This document shows positions 1 through 7,885 of a DNA stretch of 64,000 bases, in pieces. The notes below the pieces were generated by a model. That model had not been told where the DNA came from. It did no database searches and was given only the letters and a program-made list of their open reading frames with translations. Position numbers and translations under genes: made by a program. The stretch is taken from positions 1 to 64,000 of the forward strand of contig CANMCF010000001.1 of the NCBI GenBank assembly GCA_947496215.1, read 5' to 3'. The DNA is from an uncultured Bizionia sp. Its GTDB lineage: Bacteria; Bacteroidota; Bacteroidia; Flavobacteriales; Flavobacteriaceae. How positions within the stretch are numbered: the first letter of the stretch is position 1; every line of letters starts with the position of its first letter.

Positions 1-242
1 TGCTGTTGTTTTCATTTTTCTATCTAAGTTAAATTAATATTCTAATTCATCTTAGACAGAGTTCAGTTTACACCCTCTTTGAGTCTCCTAAAAATCCTGC
101 CCAATTATAACTTAAAGGTGTTTTAAAAGACATAAACTCATCATAAATCCTCCAAATTAGAACTTTCTAATTTTATATATATGTTATTTCATCTTTTCTA
201 ATTATCGCTATCGGTTACTGTATTTAGCATAGCATTATTTTT

Positions 243-1271
243 TTAATCATCTACAAATTCGAAGGAATCTAAAAAGGCATTCATTGAATCATTTTCATCA
301 TTACTGGGAATAGTCATGACTTGAATTGCTATTTTCAGATTTCCTTTTAGAAACGTTCTTTGTTTAATAACCACCTGGCCATCTTTTAAACTCTCTTTTA
401 CTTCAATCCCAGTAATTCTATTTTTGGATATTTTCTTCTTGCCTATTAAAGTCGATTGCCTTCCTGCCAAGGCAGATTGAACGGAGCTAGAGTAGTAGGC
501 GTCCAAATTAAAGTCATCCCTTTTGGTAATGTCTTCGGGATATTCAAGCGTGGCAATCATATATATTAAATTGTCATCATTTTCAAGCTTTGGTTGGTAT
601 GCTTCTGCAATAACCTTTGCGTTACCGTATTCGGTAAGGGATTCCATTTCCTTTATCTCTGTTGGCTTAGGGAATTTGACATTATAAACCTTTTTCTTTT
701 TTTCGAGTTGGGATTGTTCTTCAGGTTTGGCTTCGGTATTAATCAATTCAAATGACTCAAAGAACTGGTTAATGCCAACATTGAAATTGTTTTTCCCGTT
801 GGTTTTTACAATAAGGATGTACATTCTGTTGCTAACCATATAGAGTCTAACTCTCATGAGTTCACTAGTTATATTATCCTTCCATCTGTACTCTCGTCCC
901 AAATGGCCCAGTATCTTTATATTATAGGAGCTTGTCAATTCAATGTTTTCCGAGTTTATGTTTGTCGTTTGGGTTCCATTAAATAGGGCATGAGTACTCT
1001 TGGTATTTAATGTGTCCGTAAAACTTTCTGGATATTCTAGATAGTGAACTTCATACGATAGATTGTCATCATTTTTTGGCTCCGACTTAAACGAATATGT
1101 GTTTATTTTACCATATTCAGTTTCACTAGATTGCTTTATTATCTCAGGTTTGGTGGGAAAAGATATTTTGAATTTGCCTTTTTCATCCTGAAACTTAGTT
1201 GTTTTATTTTGTGCATGTTCACACGAAAATAGTATGCAAAGGCAAATTGCCATTGTTAAAAATACTCTCAT
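243..1271 (-). CDS. Lipoprotein with an internally duplicated domain, unknown function
   Basis: The N-terminus (MRVFLTMAICLCILFSC) is a lipoprotein signal with Cys17 as lipid-anchor site, so the product is probably attached to the inner or outer membrane. The mature part contains two related copies of about 150 residues (about 30-180 and 195-340). Each begins with a 'FP..PEI/TEI' strand and carries matching elements such as TEYG, NDDNL and LEYPE, so the gene arose by tandem duplication of one domain. A basic 'QLEKKKK' linker joins the halves. I do not recognise the family. It is the last gene of a minus-strand series of single-gene units. Confidence 0.8.
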   Translation of the reverse strand: MRVFLTMAICLCILFSCEHAQNKTTKFQDEKGKFKISFPTKPEIIKQSSETEYGKINTYSFKSEPKNDDNLSYEVHYLEYPESFTDTLNTKSTHALFNGTQTTNINSENIELTSSYNIKILGHLGREYRWKDNITSELMRVRLYMVSNRMYILIVKTNGKNNFNVGINQFFESFELINTEAKPEEQSQLEKKKKVYNVKFPKPTEIKEMESLTEYGNAKVIAEAYQPKLENDDNLIYMIATLEYPEDITKRDDFNLDAYYSSSVQSALAGRQSTLIGKKKISKNRITGIEVKESLKDGQVVIKQRTFLKGNLKIAIQVMTIPSNDENDSMNAFLDSFEFVDD

Positions 1272-1374
1272 TTGTTTTTCTACTTCAATTTATTATATCT
1301 ATTGTTTATTATATGGCAAACGGGTGGTAAAGCTATAAGTCTTTAAGTTTGTGCCGAGCCAGAGCGTTATGTTT

Positions 1375-1983
1375 TTATTCATTTATTACTCTAACAATTC
1401 CTTTGTCCTCAAACATGAATGAAAAATTATTTTTATAATTCAATTCGTTAACATTAGAAATAACTTCAAGTAATAGATTTTTAGTCACTTCAATCGGTTT
1501 TTTGCTATCTACATTTATGCTTATCAGTCTTTGTTCGTTTTGTTTTGGATAATTTTCATCATTTTCGGAATTACTCAAATGCTTTTTAAGTATCATTTTT
1601 AAATCGGTAATTGGATAACTTAATTTATAGTTTACAATTATGCTATCTGGATTTATATAAATAATTTCCCTTAATTTATAATCAAATATATCTGTGCAAA
1701 ACATTAATGGTTGAATTCGATAAGTTGTATTCTTCGTTTCAATTTTAATCACTGCAATTTCTCCACCACAATTTATTTTTTCTGATATGTTCTGCAATTT
1801 TTTAAAGTTAGAAATTGTGTCAATGTCAATATCTACTAATTTCTTGCTCACCTCTCGATAAGTTAGAAATGACTGTTTGGATTTTTTGATTTCGGACGTC
1901 TTTGCTTCTTCATTTTTATTTCCACAAGAAATTAGCAATAAACTCCAAATTAATATTTTGATGGTTTCTTTAAAATGCTCTAT
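1375..1983 (-). CDS. Small lipoprotein, unknown function, non-ATG start
   Basis: The mature protein (from CGNKNEEAKTSE) is hydrophilic and has no motif I recognise. The tracked start is a TTG at 1938, which leaves only five residues before the lipobox Cys, too short for a signal peptide. Reading upstream in the same frame gives E-H-F-K-E-T-I-K-I-L-I-W-S-L-L-L-I-S-C, a good SPII signal, with an in-frame stop (TAA) a few codons further up and no ATG/GTG/TTG between. The only plausible full-length initiator is an ATA at 1981-1983. Either a rare start is used or the start codon has mutated. Function unknown. Confidence 0.6.
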   Translation of the reverse strand: MEHFKETIKILIWSLLLISCGNKNEEAKTSEIKKSKQSFLTYREVSKKLVDIDIDTISNFKKLQNISEKINCGGEIAVIKIETKNTTYRIQPLMFCTDIFDYKLREIIYINPDSIIVNYKLSYPITDLKMILKKHLSNSENDENYPKQNEQRLISINVDSKKPIEVTKNLLLEVISNVNELNYKNNFSFMFEDKGIVRVINE

Positions 1984-2123
1984 ACCTTTTAGTTATGAAT
2001 GGTGAGGCTCAGAAAGCCTACAGGTTTTCGTGTCGAAATATACCATAAGCTTTTATATTTTGTTTTAATTTATTTTTAAAAGCAAAAACAGGCAATTAAA
2101 TATACACGTTGAAGAAAAGATAA

Positions 2124-2429
2124 TCAGAAGAAATTAGTTTTAGTTTCGAAAATAATTCCGTCTACATCATAATTGTCCACTATACCTTTTATTTGTTTTA
2201 TCCAATGTTTAGGAAGCACTGAATCATTTTTAATTTCAATTAATTCTTCACTGTCCTTAAATACGACTAAAACTGTTTTCTCTCCAGAGTAGACTATTCT
2301 ATCAATATTTTTCTCTTTCAAAGCGATTTCAAATTTTTGAATGGAAATGGCTTTATAGGACGACTTAACACAGCTTGTCATAACAAATAGCATGGTTAAG
2401 AAAATAGACATTCGAATTATATTTTTCAT
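2124..2429 (-). CDS. Small lipoprotein, unknown function
   Basis: A 101-residue product with a clear lipoprotein signal (MKNIIRMSIFLTMLFVMTSC, lipid-anchor Cys20). The remaining about 80 residues look like a single small alpha/beta domain that includes a 'RIVYSGEKTVLVVFKD' strand pair. No family is recognised. It is a stand-alone minus-strand gene flanked on its 5' side by one of the structured repeat spacers (2463-2555). Confidence 0.7.
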   Translation of the reverse strand: MKNIIRMSIFLTMLFVMTSCVKSSYKAISIQKFEIALKEKNIDRIVYSGEKTVLVVFKDSEELIEIKNDSVLPKHWIKQIKGIVDNYDVDGIIFETKTNFF

Positions 2430-2462
2430 AAACTTTAGTTTAAATGTTTAGCACATACTACA

Positions 2463-2555
2463 TATAGGAATAGTGCGGTTTCGTGTTCGAGGATTTTTCA
2501 CAGTGAAATCTGACGACAAACTTGCAACGACCTTTGGTTAAATCCAAAACTGAGG
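2463..2555. repeat. Structured intergenic repeat, copy 1
   Basis: This about 93-nt spacer is homologous to 3051-3145. Both share TATAGGAATAGTGCGG at one end and ACTTGCAACG-CCTTTGGTTAA near the other. The centre is a small hairpin, TTTCA-CAG-TGAAA here against TTTCC-GCA-GGAAA in the other copy, a compensatory change that suggests the folded form matters. It lies directly upstream of a single-gene unit. It resembles a cassette-type recombination site, but I have not matched it to a known family. Confidence 0.65.
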
Positions 2556-2587
2556 AGTTATTTTATACATAGATGTTTTTTTTCAAT

Positions 2588-3031
2588 TCAATTTATTGTT
2601 TTTAATCTCTTCAATGTTTTCAATGAATGGATTGTTTTTAATATTCCATAAAGCAATAAAATTAAACTAAGTAAAGTTCGAGTAATTTCATTAAAAGACA
2701 AATCCTTAATTGGATATACAGTTAAGACTATTAAAAATAATAGTGATATGGTTATTCCTATAAAAATGTTTATCAATGTGACTATTTTAATCTTGGTGAT
2801 TTCTTTTTTGTCTTCAATTCTAAAATTTTCGTCATTATGGAATTTATGTGATTTATTGTTATAAAAGCTAACTGATAAAAAAAGTAAAAATAAAAGTATA
2901 ATCAGTAAAACACTCCTATAATCAAAAATTGTAATCCCTTCATATATTTCTTTAATTGTCAAGACTATGCCAACAATAAAAAATAGTTGTAAAAAATAAG
3001 TTGCAAACTTATATACTTTGAGTATTTTCAT
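2588..3031 (-). CDS. Four-helix membrane protein, unknown function
   Basis: A 147-residue protein with hydrophobic segments near residues 9-28, 38-55, 82-105 and 115-130, so probably four transmembrane helices, and a short charged loop after the second helix. No catalytic motif is visible. It is very AT-rich and Ile/Leu-rich. It stands alone between the two homologous intergenic repeats (2463-2555 and 3051-3145), which makes it look like the cargo of one cassette-like unit. Function unknown. Confidence 0.65.
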   Translation of the reverse strand: MKILKVYKFATYFLQLFFIVGIVLTIKEIYEGITIFDYRSVLLIILLFLLFLSVSFYNNKSHKFHNDENFRIEDKKEITKIKIVTLINIFIGITISLLFLIVLTVYPIKDLSFNEITRTLLSLILLLYGILKTIHSLKTLKRLKTIN

Positions 3032-3050
3032 ATTATAGATTTAAATTTTT

Positions 3051-3145
3051 GTATAGGAATAGTGCGGGTTTAAGCGTGAGGAATTTCCGCAGGAAAAGCA
3101 GACGTAGTAAACTTGCAACGGCCTTTGGTTAAGCCCAAAATTGAA
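3051..3145. repeat. Structured intergenic repeat, copy 2
   Basis: Second copy of the element at 2463-2555. It shares the GTATAGGAATAGTGCGG end and the AACTTGCAACGGCCTTTGG block, with an internal TTTCC-GCA-GGAAA hairpin. It separates the four-helix membrane gene from the lipocalin-like gene. Confidence 0.65.
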
Positions 3146-3179
3146 AAAATATTTTTACACATTGTTACAAAAATAGTTT

Positions 3180-3593
3180 TCATTCGACTTTTTTCATTTC
3201 GAGTGTTATTCCGCTTTCATCAAGGTGAAATATATTTTTCCCATTGATTTCTTTAATTGAAATTCCCATTATTGAATATCTGTCTTCTTCATTCCCAATT
3301 TTCACGAAATGTTTCTTTTGTTCCATTTTCCATTTAGTACCGTTGGTCATTTCTGTTATCATTCCGAACAATTCTGATTTGGAAGTAGAGGTAAGTTCAA
3401 AATTCCCATTTTGATTGAAAAAGAAAGTTGCGTTCTTAAATCCATCTATTAGAGGTTCAAATTGAGGGTTCGCAGGTTTTTCAATGATTTTTTCAACTTT
3501 CCATTTTCCATAGATCTCTTTTTCGTTTAATGATTGTCCAAAAGAAGTTGAACTTAAAGTCAGTAGAAATATTATTGTAAATATTTTTTTCAT
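3180..3593 (-). CDS. Secreted lipocalin-like small protein
   Basis: A 137-residue product with a Sec signal peptide (MKKIFTIIFLLTLSSTSFGQ, cut after about residue 19). The mature part starts 'LNEKEIYGKWKVEKI', the G-x-W opening typical of lipocalin-like proteins of Bacteroidota, followed by alternating strands including 'ATFFFNQNGNFELTS'. It is probably a small periplasmic beta-barrel. The ligand is unknown. The family call rests on the N-terminal motif and strand pattern only. Confidence 0.6.
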   Translation of the reverse strand: MKKIFTIIFLLTLSSTSFGQSLNEKEIYGKWKVEKIIEKPANPQFEPLIDGFKNATFFFNQNGNFELTSTSKSELFGMITEMTNGTKWKMEQKKHFVKIGNEEDRYSIMGISIKEINGKNIFHLDESGITLEMKKVE

Positions 3594-3778
3594 TTTTTGT
3601 TTTTAAATTGTTTGCGGTCTCGCTTTTAATTCCGATTAATTTTCTTTTTCCCTTAAAATGAAGTCGTAGTCAGCACAGCACAAATTTTCGCTCGTTTTGA
3701 CCCCGGAACTTGCTCAAATTTCGCATATTTTTTAATTCAGATTTAAGTGAGTAATTCCAATGTTGCTTTTCAATTTCG

Positions 3779-3814
3779 ATTACACAAGAAAGCTTAAAAG
3801 TCCTGTGTAATCTT
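3779..3814. repeat. Inverted repeat GATTACACA/TGTGTAATC
   Basis: Arms of nine bases are separated by about 17 bases, followed on the plus strand by TTTTATTT. It sits between the PLDc_N gene and the lipocalin-like gene in a 230-bp spacer (3594-3824) that is otherwise without a gene. It could be a weak terminator or part of the cassette spacer. Confidence 0.4.
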
Positions 3815-3824
3815 TTATTTAAGT

Positions 3825-4064
3825 TTAAGTTAAATGAGTTTTATTAGTTGTTGACAATTTCTGTTTTCTTCCAATAATAAAATATAAAAGCGCTCCTAAA
3901 AAGTTCCCGAGTAAAACTACTAAAAGCCATACAATTTTATTGTTTCCAGAAAATTCATTTCTTACAATATCAATAAGCGCAATAATTGTTGGTATAATTC
4001 CAAGAAATACAGTGATTAATATTAGAATTATTTGCCAAGATCCAATCATTAAAAAACAGGTCAT
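3825..4064 (-). CDS. PLDc_N domain small membrane protein
   Basis: A 79-residue protein with two transmembrane helices. The stretch 'ALIDIVRNEFSGNNKIVWLL' followed by 'LGNFLGALLYFIIGRKQ' matches the PLDc_N (phospholipase D/nuclease N-terminal) domain. That domain occurs alone in many small bacterial membrane proteins, and some toxin-immunity or bacteriocin-type loci. No catalytic HKD motif is present, so it is not a phospholipase. Its role here is unknown. It lies downstream of a TTACACACAA-containing spacer in the cassette-like array. Confidence 0.75.
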   Translation of the reverse strand: MTCFLMIGSWQIILILITVFLGIIPTIIALIDIVRNEFSGNNKIVWLLVVLLGNFLGALLYFIIGRKQKLSTTNKTHLT

Positions 4065-4100
4065 AATTTTTATTTTAATTTTTATTCGTGATTTTTGTCA

Positions 4101-4140
4101 GCATTAAAGCTAACGGCATTGTGTGTAAAAGACGCTAACT
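4101..4140. repeat. Short cassette-type spacer with TTACACACAA motif
   Basis: Between the interrupted gene and the PLDc_N gene, the minus strand reads GTTAGCG then TTTTACACACAATG then CCGTTAGC. The ACACACAA core is the same as in the spacers at 4817-4826 and 7886-7895. The GTTAG repeats recall the paired core sites of cassette recombination elements. Confidence 0.4.
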
Positions 4141-4166
4141 TTTTGGATAAACACAGAGTTGAATTT

Positions 4167-4679
4167 TTATATTTTGTATTCTTTAATGATCTCTGATTCC
4201 TTTGGCGTGTATACTATGTTTTCATTCAATCTGATTCGAAATTCGTTTATTACACTTTGATATTCATTTTTATTAAAACTCAGCTTTTCAATTCCAGTAA
4301 ACCATGCTACACTTTTACCAATCTCTTCTGGTTTTTGAGCATCAGAGTCTTCAAGTCCAAATTTGTTCCAGTGAACAAAATTTTCATCAGTTTCAACTTC
4401 AACCATAATCAGAGTGCACTATAAATCAATATCCTCTGAGCACATTAAAATTGGTAATTTTGATTTTTCTCCAATGCTTGGAATTACTCTATCCCAAACT
4501 ACTTTTCTTTCTTCATTATTACTTAACCAATTTAGAAGTGTTGGTACAATCCCTCTTTTTATGTTTGGACGATTTTTCATAATTACGTCCTCCAAAGACT
4601 TTCCATCGACTTCTATTACATAGAATTTTTTATCACTAAATGTGTTCAAATATGTTTTAGTTGATATTTTATTAATCAT
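4167..4679 (-). pseudogene. Gene interrupted by one in-frame TAG codon
   Basis: The ORF track splits this into 4419..4679 (86 aa) and 4167..4406 (79 aa). Both are in the same reading frame. The first ends ...CSEDIDL at a TAG, and the next codons TGC ACT CTG ATT run straight into the ATG of the second, giving CSEDIDL-stop-CTLIMVEVETDE. The junction is continuous in sense and composition, so this was most likely one ~170-residue cytosolic protein. Either it is a recent nonsense pseudogene, or UAG is read through, or the second half restarts at its own ATG. The protein family is not recognised with confidence. Confidence 0.65.
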
Positions 4680-4690
4680 TTTAGTCTATT

Positions 4691-4827
4691 GGCTATAACG
4701 GCCTCGTCTATGAATAGTTGCGTGGTTTAGCATTTAACTTTGCAAGTACGCACCAAGCTGAAAATCCGCAAGGATTTTCAGAAGTAGGCGAGAACAAGCA
4801 ACTATCTATAACCATTGTTGTGTGTAG
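4691..4827. repeat. Long structured spacer flanking the NACHT/RelA unit
   Basis: It contains a perfect 10-bp stem with a GCAA tetraloop (CTGAAAATCC-GCAA-GGATTTTCAG, 4758-4781). That hairpin is nested inside an outer stem ATAGTTGC (4714-4721)/GCAACTAT (4798-4805), and GGCTATAACGG and CTATAACCATTG form the outer ends. The layout (outer core ends, long imperfect palindrome, one per gene) resembles attC-type folded recombination sites. The last codons and the stop of the RelA/SpoT-like ORF lie inside it. Confidence 0.65.
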
Positions 4828-5704
4828 TTTTTATTAATTCAGGTGTTTTTTCTAAAAGTTCCTCATTTTTAATTTCAATGACATTAAGTAAATATAATAA
4901 GTTATTAAAATTCACAGGTAATGATAAATCCAATTTAGAAATTTTCAATAAAAAAGCAGTTCTATCTACTTTTAGAATTTGTTTTCCTATCGAAGAGTCA
5001 TTATTAAGAATATCGATTAAATCACTTTTCAAATTTGATGATTGAAATTGTAATCTAAATTTATTTCTCAATAACGCCTCCCAGTTTTTACTTTTAAAAT
5101 GGCGATATGATAATTCATTGAATAGATTTTTGAGTGCAATATCATTAGTTTCTAAACTTGCATATATTCCATTTAAAAGTCTTTCACTCTCCTTGTGGTC
5201 ACTCCAATCGTCTTTACATTTATATCTTAAACTGTGGTCTATTTCATGCCACCCTTCAGACAGCATAGTTCGTAATTGAAGTTCGAAAGTATTATCTATT
5301 AAATTGAAATTTGATTTTTCGGTGACTGAATTAACTTCTTTTAAAATCTGAATCTGATTTTCATCAAATTGACAAATAATATTTGTTCTTTTCGGTTTAA
5401 AAACTGTCAATTCTAGTTCGTCAATTTCTTCGTCAATAAAATTAAATTTACTATTTAAAATCTCTTTTACAACACTAATGTCATTTTTAAAGTAGGTGAC
5501 TATTCTAACGCCAATAACGTCTTGAATTTTTTTACCGTTTTCTTGATAAGGACTACCTTCTTGAATCTTTCTCTGAATTTTTTCAGATATGGATTTCTCA
5601 TTTTTTGTTCTAACGAAAATTCTATACAATAAACCAACTTTGTTCAATTCATCAACTATTTTTTGATGAATTTGCTTCTCTATTAATTGAAGACCTGCTA
5701 TCAT
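4802..5704 (-). CDS. RelA/SpoT-fold nucleotidyltransferase-like protein, partner of NACHT NTPase
   Basis: A 300-residue protein whose first ~165 residues have the RelA/SpoT synthetase fold: R-T-K-x-x-x-S-I-x-x-K (32-42) like the RxKxxxS signature, QDVIGVRI with the metal-binding Asp (about 61-68), FELQLRT (140-146, equivalent to the ExQ(I/L)RT motif) and WHEIDHSLRYK (152-162). The usual G-loop YxSxH that stacks the guanine acceptor is not evident; 'FKPKRTNII' stands in its place, so acceptor specificity may differ from (p)ppGpp synthetases. Residues 170-300 are a helical tail. There is no HD hydrolase, TGS or ACT domain. It starts in a 4-nt ATGA overlap with the NACHT gene, so the two are translated together. 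By analogy with toxic small alarmone synthetases it may be the effector. Confidence 0.8.
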   Translation of the reverse strand: MIAGLQLIEKQIHQKIVDELNKVGLLYRIFVRTKNEKSISEKIQRKIQEGSPYQENGKKIQDVIGVRIVTYFKNDISVVKEILNSKFNFIDEEIDELELTVFKPKRTNIICQFDENQIQILKEVNSVTEKSNFNLIDNTFELQLRTMLSEGWHEIDHSLRYKCKDDWSDHKESERLLNGIYASLETNDIALKNLFNELSYRHFKSKNWEALLRNKFRLQFQSSNLKSDLIDILNNDSSIGKQILKVDRTAFLLKISKLDLSLPVNFNNLLYLLNVIEIKNEELLEKTPELIKTTHNNGYR

Positions 5705-7869
5705 TTGTTTTCATTGTGCTTAAGGTGGTAAATTGCTTCTCTAGTAATGAATCCAACATCATCTTTAAAATGCAAAAAATCTTTACTTTTTAAAGAGTCA
5801 ATTACTTTATTAATCTCTTTATCGTGATATTTGTTAAGTAATTTTTTAATATATGAGAATTTACGAGCTCTAGGTTTTATACCATCAACTTGAAAGAAAT
5901 GTCTTAAGACCATATCTTCAGAAAGAGCGATTTTTTCCTTTGCTTTATTACTTGTTGGATTTTCAAATAGATTGAGAATATTTGGAACAAAATCGTTATC
6001 TGAATTACAAGCGAATAATGCAAAATCACTATAAGGTTTGTTTGTTTGTTTATTTACAATTGAACAATTATAAAATGAGCAGTTTTGAAATGATGTGTCA
6101 AAAAATAAATTAATATCGAATACACAACTATTAAATATTATAGAAGAAAAAGCTGATGATTCAAATTTACACTTTTCATTAAATTTTAAACCTGATAACT
6201 CTCTATCTAGAACGAATAGATTTTTATAAATACGACTTGGTTGTTTTGAAAAGGTATAATCTAAATCAAAATAAAATCCAATGTCATAATCAAAATCGTC
6301 ATCATTGAAAATGGACCATAAAGTTTCTTTTTTGTTTTTACTTTGAATTTTGAATGAATCTATAGATTTTGTTGCAAAATCTTGTGGAATTATTTTTTCA
6401 TAATTTTCATAATGTTCTTGATATTTTTCTAGAATTAAATTTTCGCCAATAAGATGGCCAAAAATGAAATCATTGATAATTCCTACATCTCCGTTTGGTT
6501 TTCTATCAAGGAATACGTGATTCGAAAGAGTTTCTACTAAATCTTCAATTGATGGTTTTTCTTCAGCTATATATAGTTTTAGACTACTTTGTAATATTTT
6601 TTGATTATATTCTTTTATGAAATCTTTAATTGTTTCTTTAGATTCGGCAGTTATATTGTACTCTGTCATAAACCTAACCAATTTTCTAAAAATACTTAAT
6701 TGGTCTTCATTATCTAATTTTAGGTTTTGTCTTTGCTGCTCTCTTTTTAACAAATAGTCAAGATATTTATCTATTAAAGCACCATCATTAGTTTCATGGA
6801 CATAACTTTTAAGAAAATCTAAAGAAATGTTTCTTAAATATGATAAAAGAACTGGATTTGCTATTTGAGCGACTGGAAATTTGGCATTATTTATAACTTC
6901 AATTCTGTCATTATCTAGCCAGTTTTCAATTTTTGGTTCTTTTATTTCAAATCTCGCAAGTGAAAAGTCGTTGTTAGAATCATAAATTGAATTAAGAAAT
7001 TCATCGCTATTAAATATGGCGGTTTTTCTTGATGTAATGATGATTTTTGCATCACCTTTTAAAAGCTCTATAATAGTGGTTAGCATACTTTCAACCTCTT
7101 CTTTATTGCTTTCTTTTGAAATTAATTCATCAAAGCCATCAATAATAAGAGGAATTCTACCTTTAGATATTTGTTCAATAACAATATTTTGTTTTATTCC
7201 ATTTGGAAACTGCTCATCAATTTCATTTAATAAAATGTGCTTAAAAACTCTAGCTTCTCTGTTTCTTGAAAGTTCTGTAAAAAAAGGAAGTTGTTTACAT
7301 TCACTCGGTGAAAAGGTATTAAGTATCTCATTAGCTGTACAAGTTTTACCAAATCCTGCAGGTGCTTCAATTATTATAAAAACAGCTCCATTTATATCAC
7401 TTAATAGACCATTTATTTTGTCAATAAGGTTTGTTTCTATGTCCGAATCATAAGACTTATTCTCAATAATATTTTTTGATTCATCCTGAAGTAATAAATC
7501 AAACGAGCTATTTATATATTTATATGTACTTCCTTCTGGTAAGTTTTGAAGCTGTCTATTTACAAAATGTTTATATCTATTTTTTAATTCATTTCCTAAT
7601 GGCGTTTTTATAAAAAAGCCCTCAAATAGATATTCTTCGATTTCATCTATGTCATCAAGTATTCTAACATCTGTTGCGAAACCTAAATCTGAATATTCTT
7701 TTTTGACTTTTGAAATGTCATAACCTTTATCAAATAGTATGAATTCTGCTGCGTGATACATTCCATATCTTAAAGTGTAAACTCTAACTTTATGGTTTGA
7801 CTGATTCGCTAATTGATAATTATAAGACAAAAATAGTTTGTCTATATATTCTATTTTGTTTAATGTCAT
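5701..7869 (-). CDS. NACHT-type STAND NTPase, candidate sensor/regulator
   Basis: A 722-residue cytosolic protein. Residues 1-130 form an N-terminal domain I cannot name ('VYTLRYGMYHAAEF', 'YLFEGFF'). Residues 160-300 are a NACHT/STAND ATPase: Walker A APAGFGKT (169-176), Walker B IPLIIDGFDEL (239-249) with the G-x-D-E signature of NACHT, and sensor 1 KIIITSR (275-281). Helical middle regions follow, then a short pentapeptide-like stretch (about 565-610, 'FNSCVF', 'FQNCSF') and a C-terminal helical domain (650-722). STAND NTPases are signal-sensing switches, and bacterial NACHT proteins include known anti-phage proteins. The gene is first in a two-gene operon with the RelA/SpoT-like gene. Role in defence is inferred. 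Confidence 0.82.
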   Translation of the reverse strand: MTLNKIEYIDKLFLSYNYQLANQSNHKVRVYTLRYGMYHAAEFILFDKGYDISKVKKEYSDLGFATDVRILDDIDEIEEYLFEGFFIKTPLGNELKNRYKHFVNRQLQNLPEGSTYKYINSSFDLLLQDESKNIIENKSYDSDIETNLIDKINGLLSDINGAVFIIIEAPAGFGKTCTANEILNTFSPSECKQLPFFTELSRNREARVFKHILLNEIDEQFPNGIKQNIVIEQISKGRIPLIIDGFDELISKESNKEEVESMLTTIIELLKGDAKIIITSRKTAIFNSDEFLNSIYDSNNDFSLARFEIKEPKIENWLDNDRIEVINNAKFPVAQIANPVLLSYLRNISLDFLKSYVHETNDGALIDKYLDYLLKREQQRQNLKLDNEDQLSIFRKLVRFMTEYNITAESKETIKDFIKEYNQKILQSSLKLYIAEEKPSIEDLVETLSNHVFLDRKPNGDVGIINDFIFGHLIGENLILEKYQEHYENYEKIIPQDFATKSIDSFKIQSKNKKETLWSIFNDDDFDYDIGFYFDLDYTFSKQPSRIYKNLFVLDRELSGLKFNEKCKFESSAFSSIIFNSCVFDINLFFDTSFQNCSFYNCSIVNKQTNKPYSDFALFACNSDNDFVPNILNLFENPTSNKAKEKIALSEDMVLRHFFQVDGIKPRARKFSYIKKLLNKYHDKEINKVIDSLKSKDFLHFKDDVGFITREAIYHLKHNENK

Positions 7870-7885
7870 TCTTTTTTTGTCAAAT

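Noticed and set aside
4414-5045. Plus-strand ORFs 4414..4623 and 4815..5045
   Set aside because: Antisense to the interrupted gene and to the RelA/SpoT-like gene; no motif.
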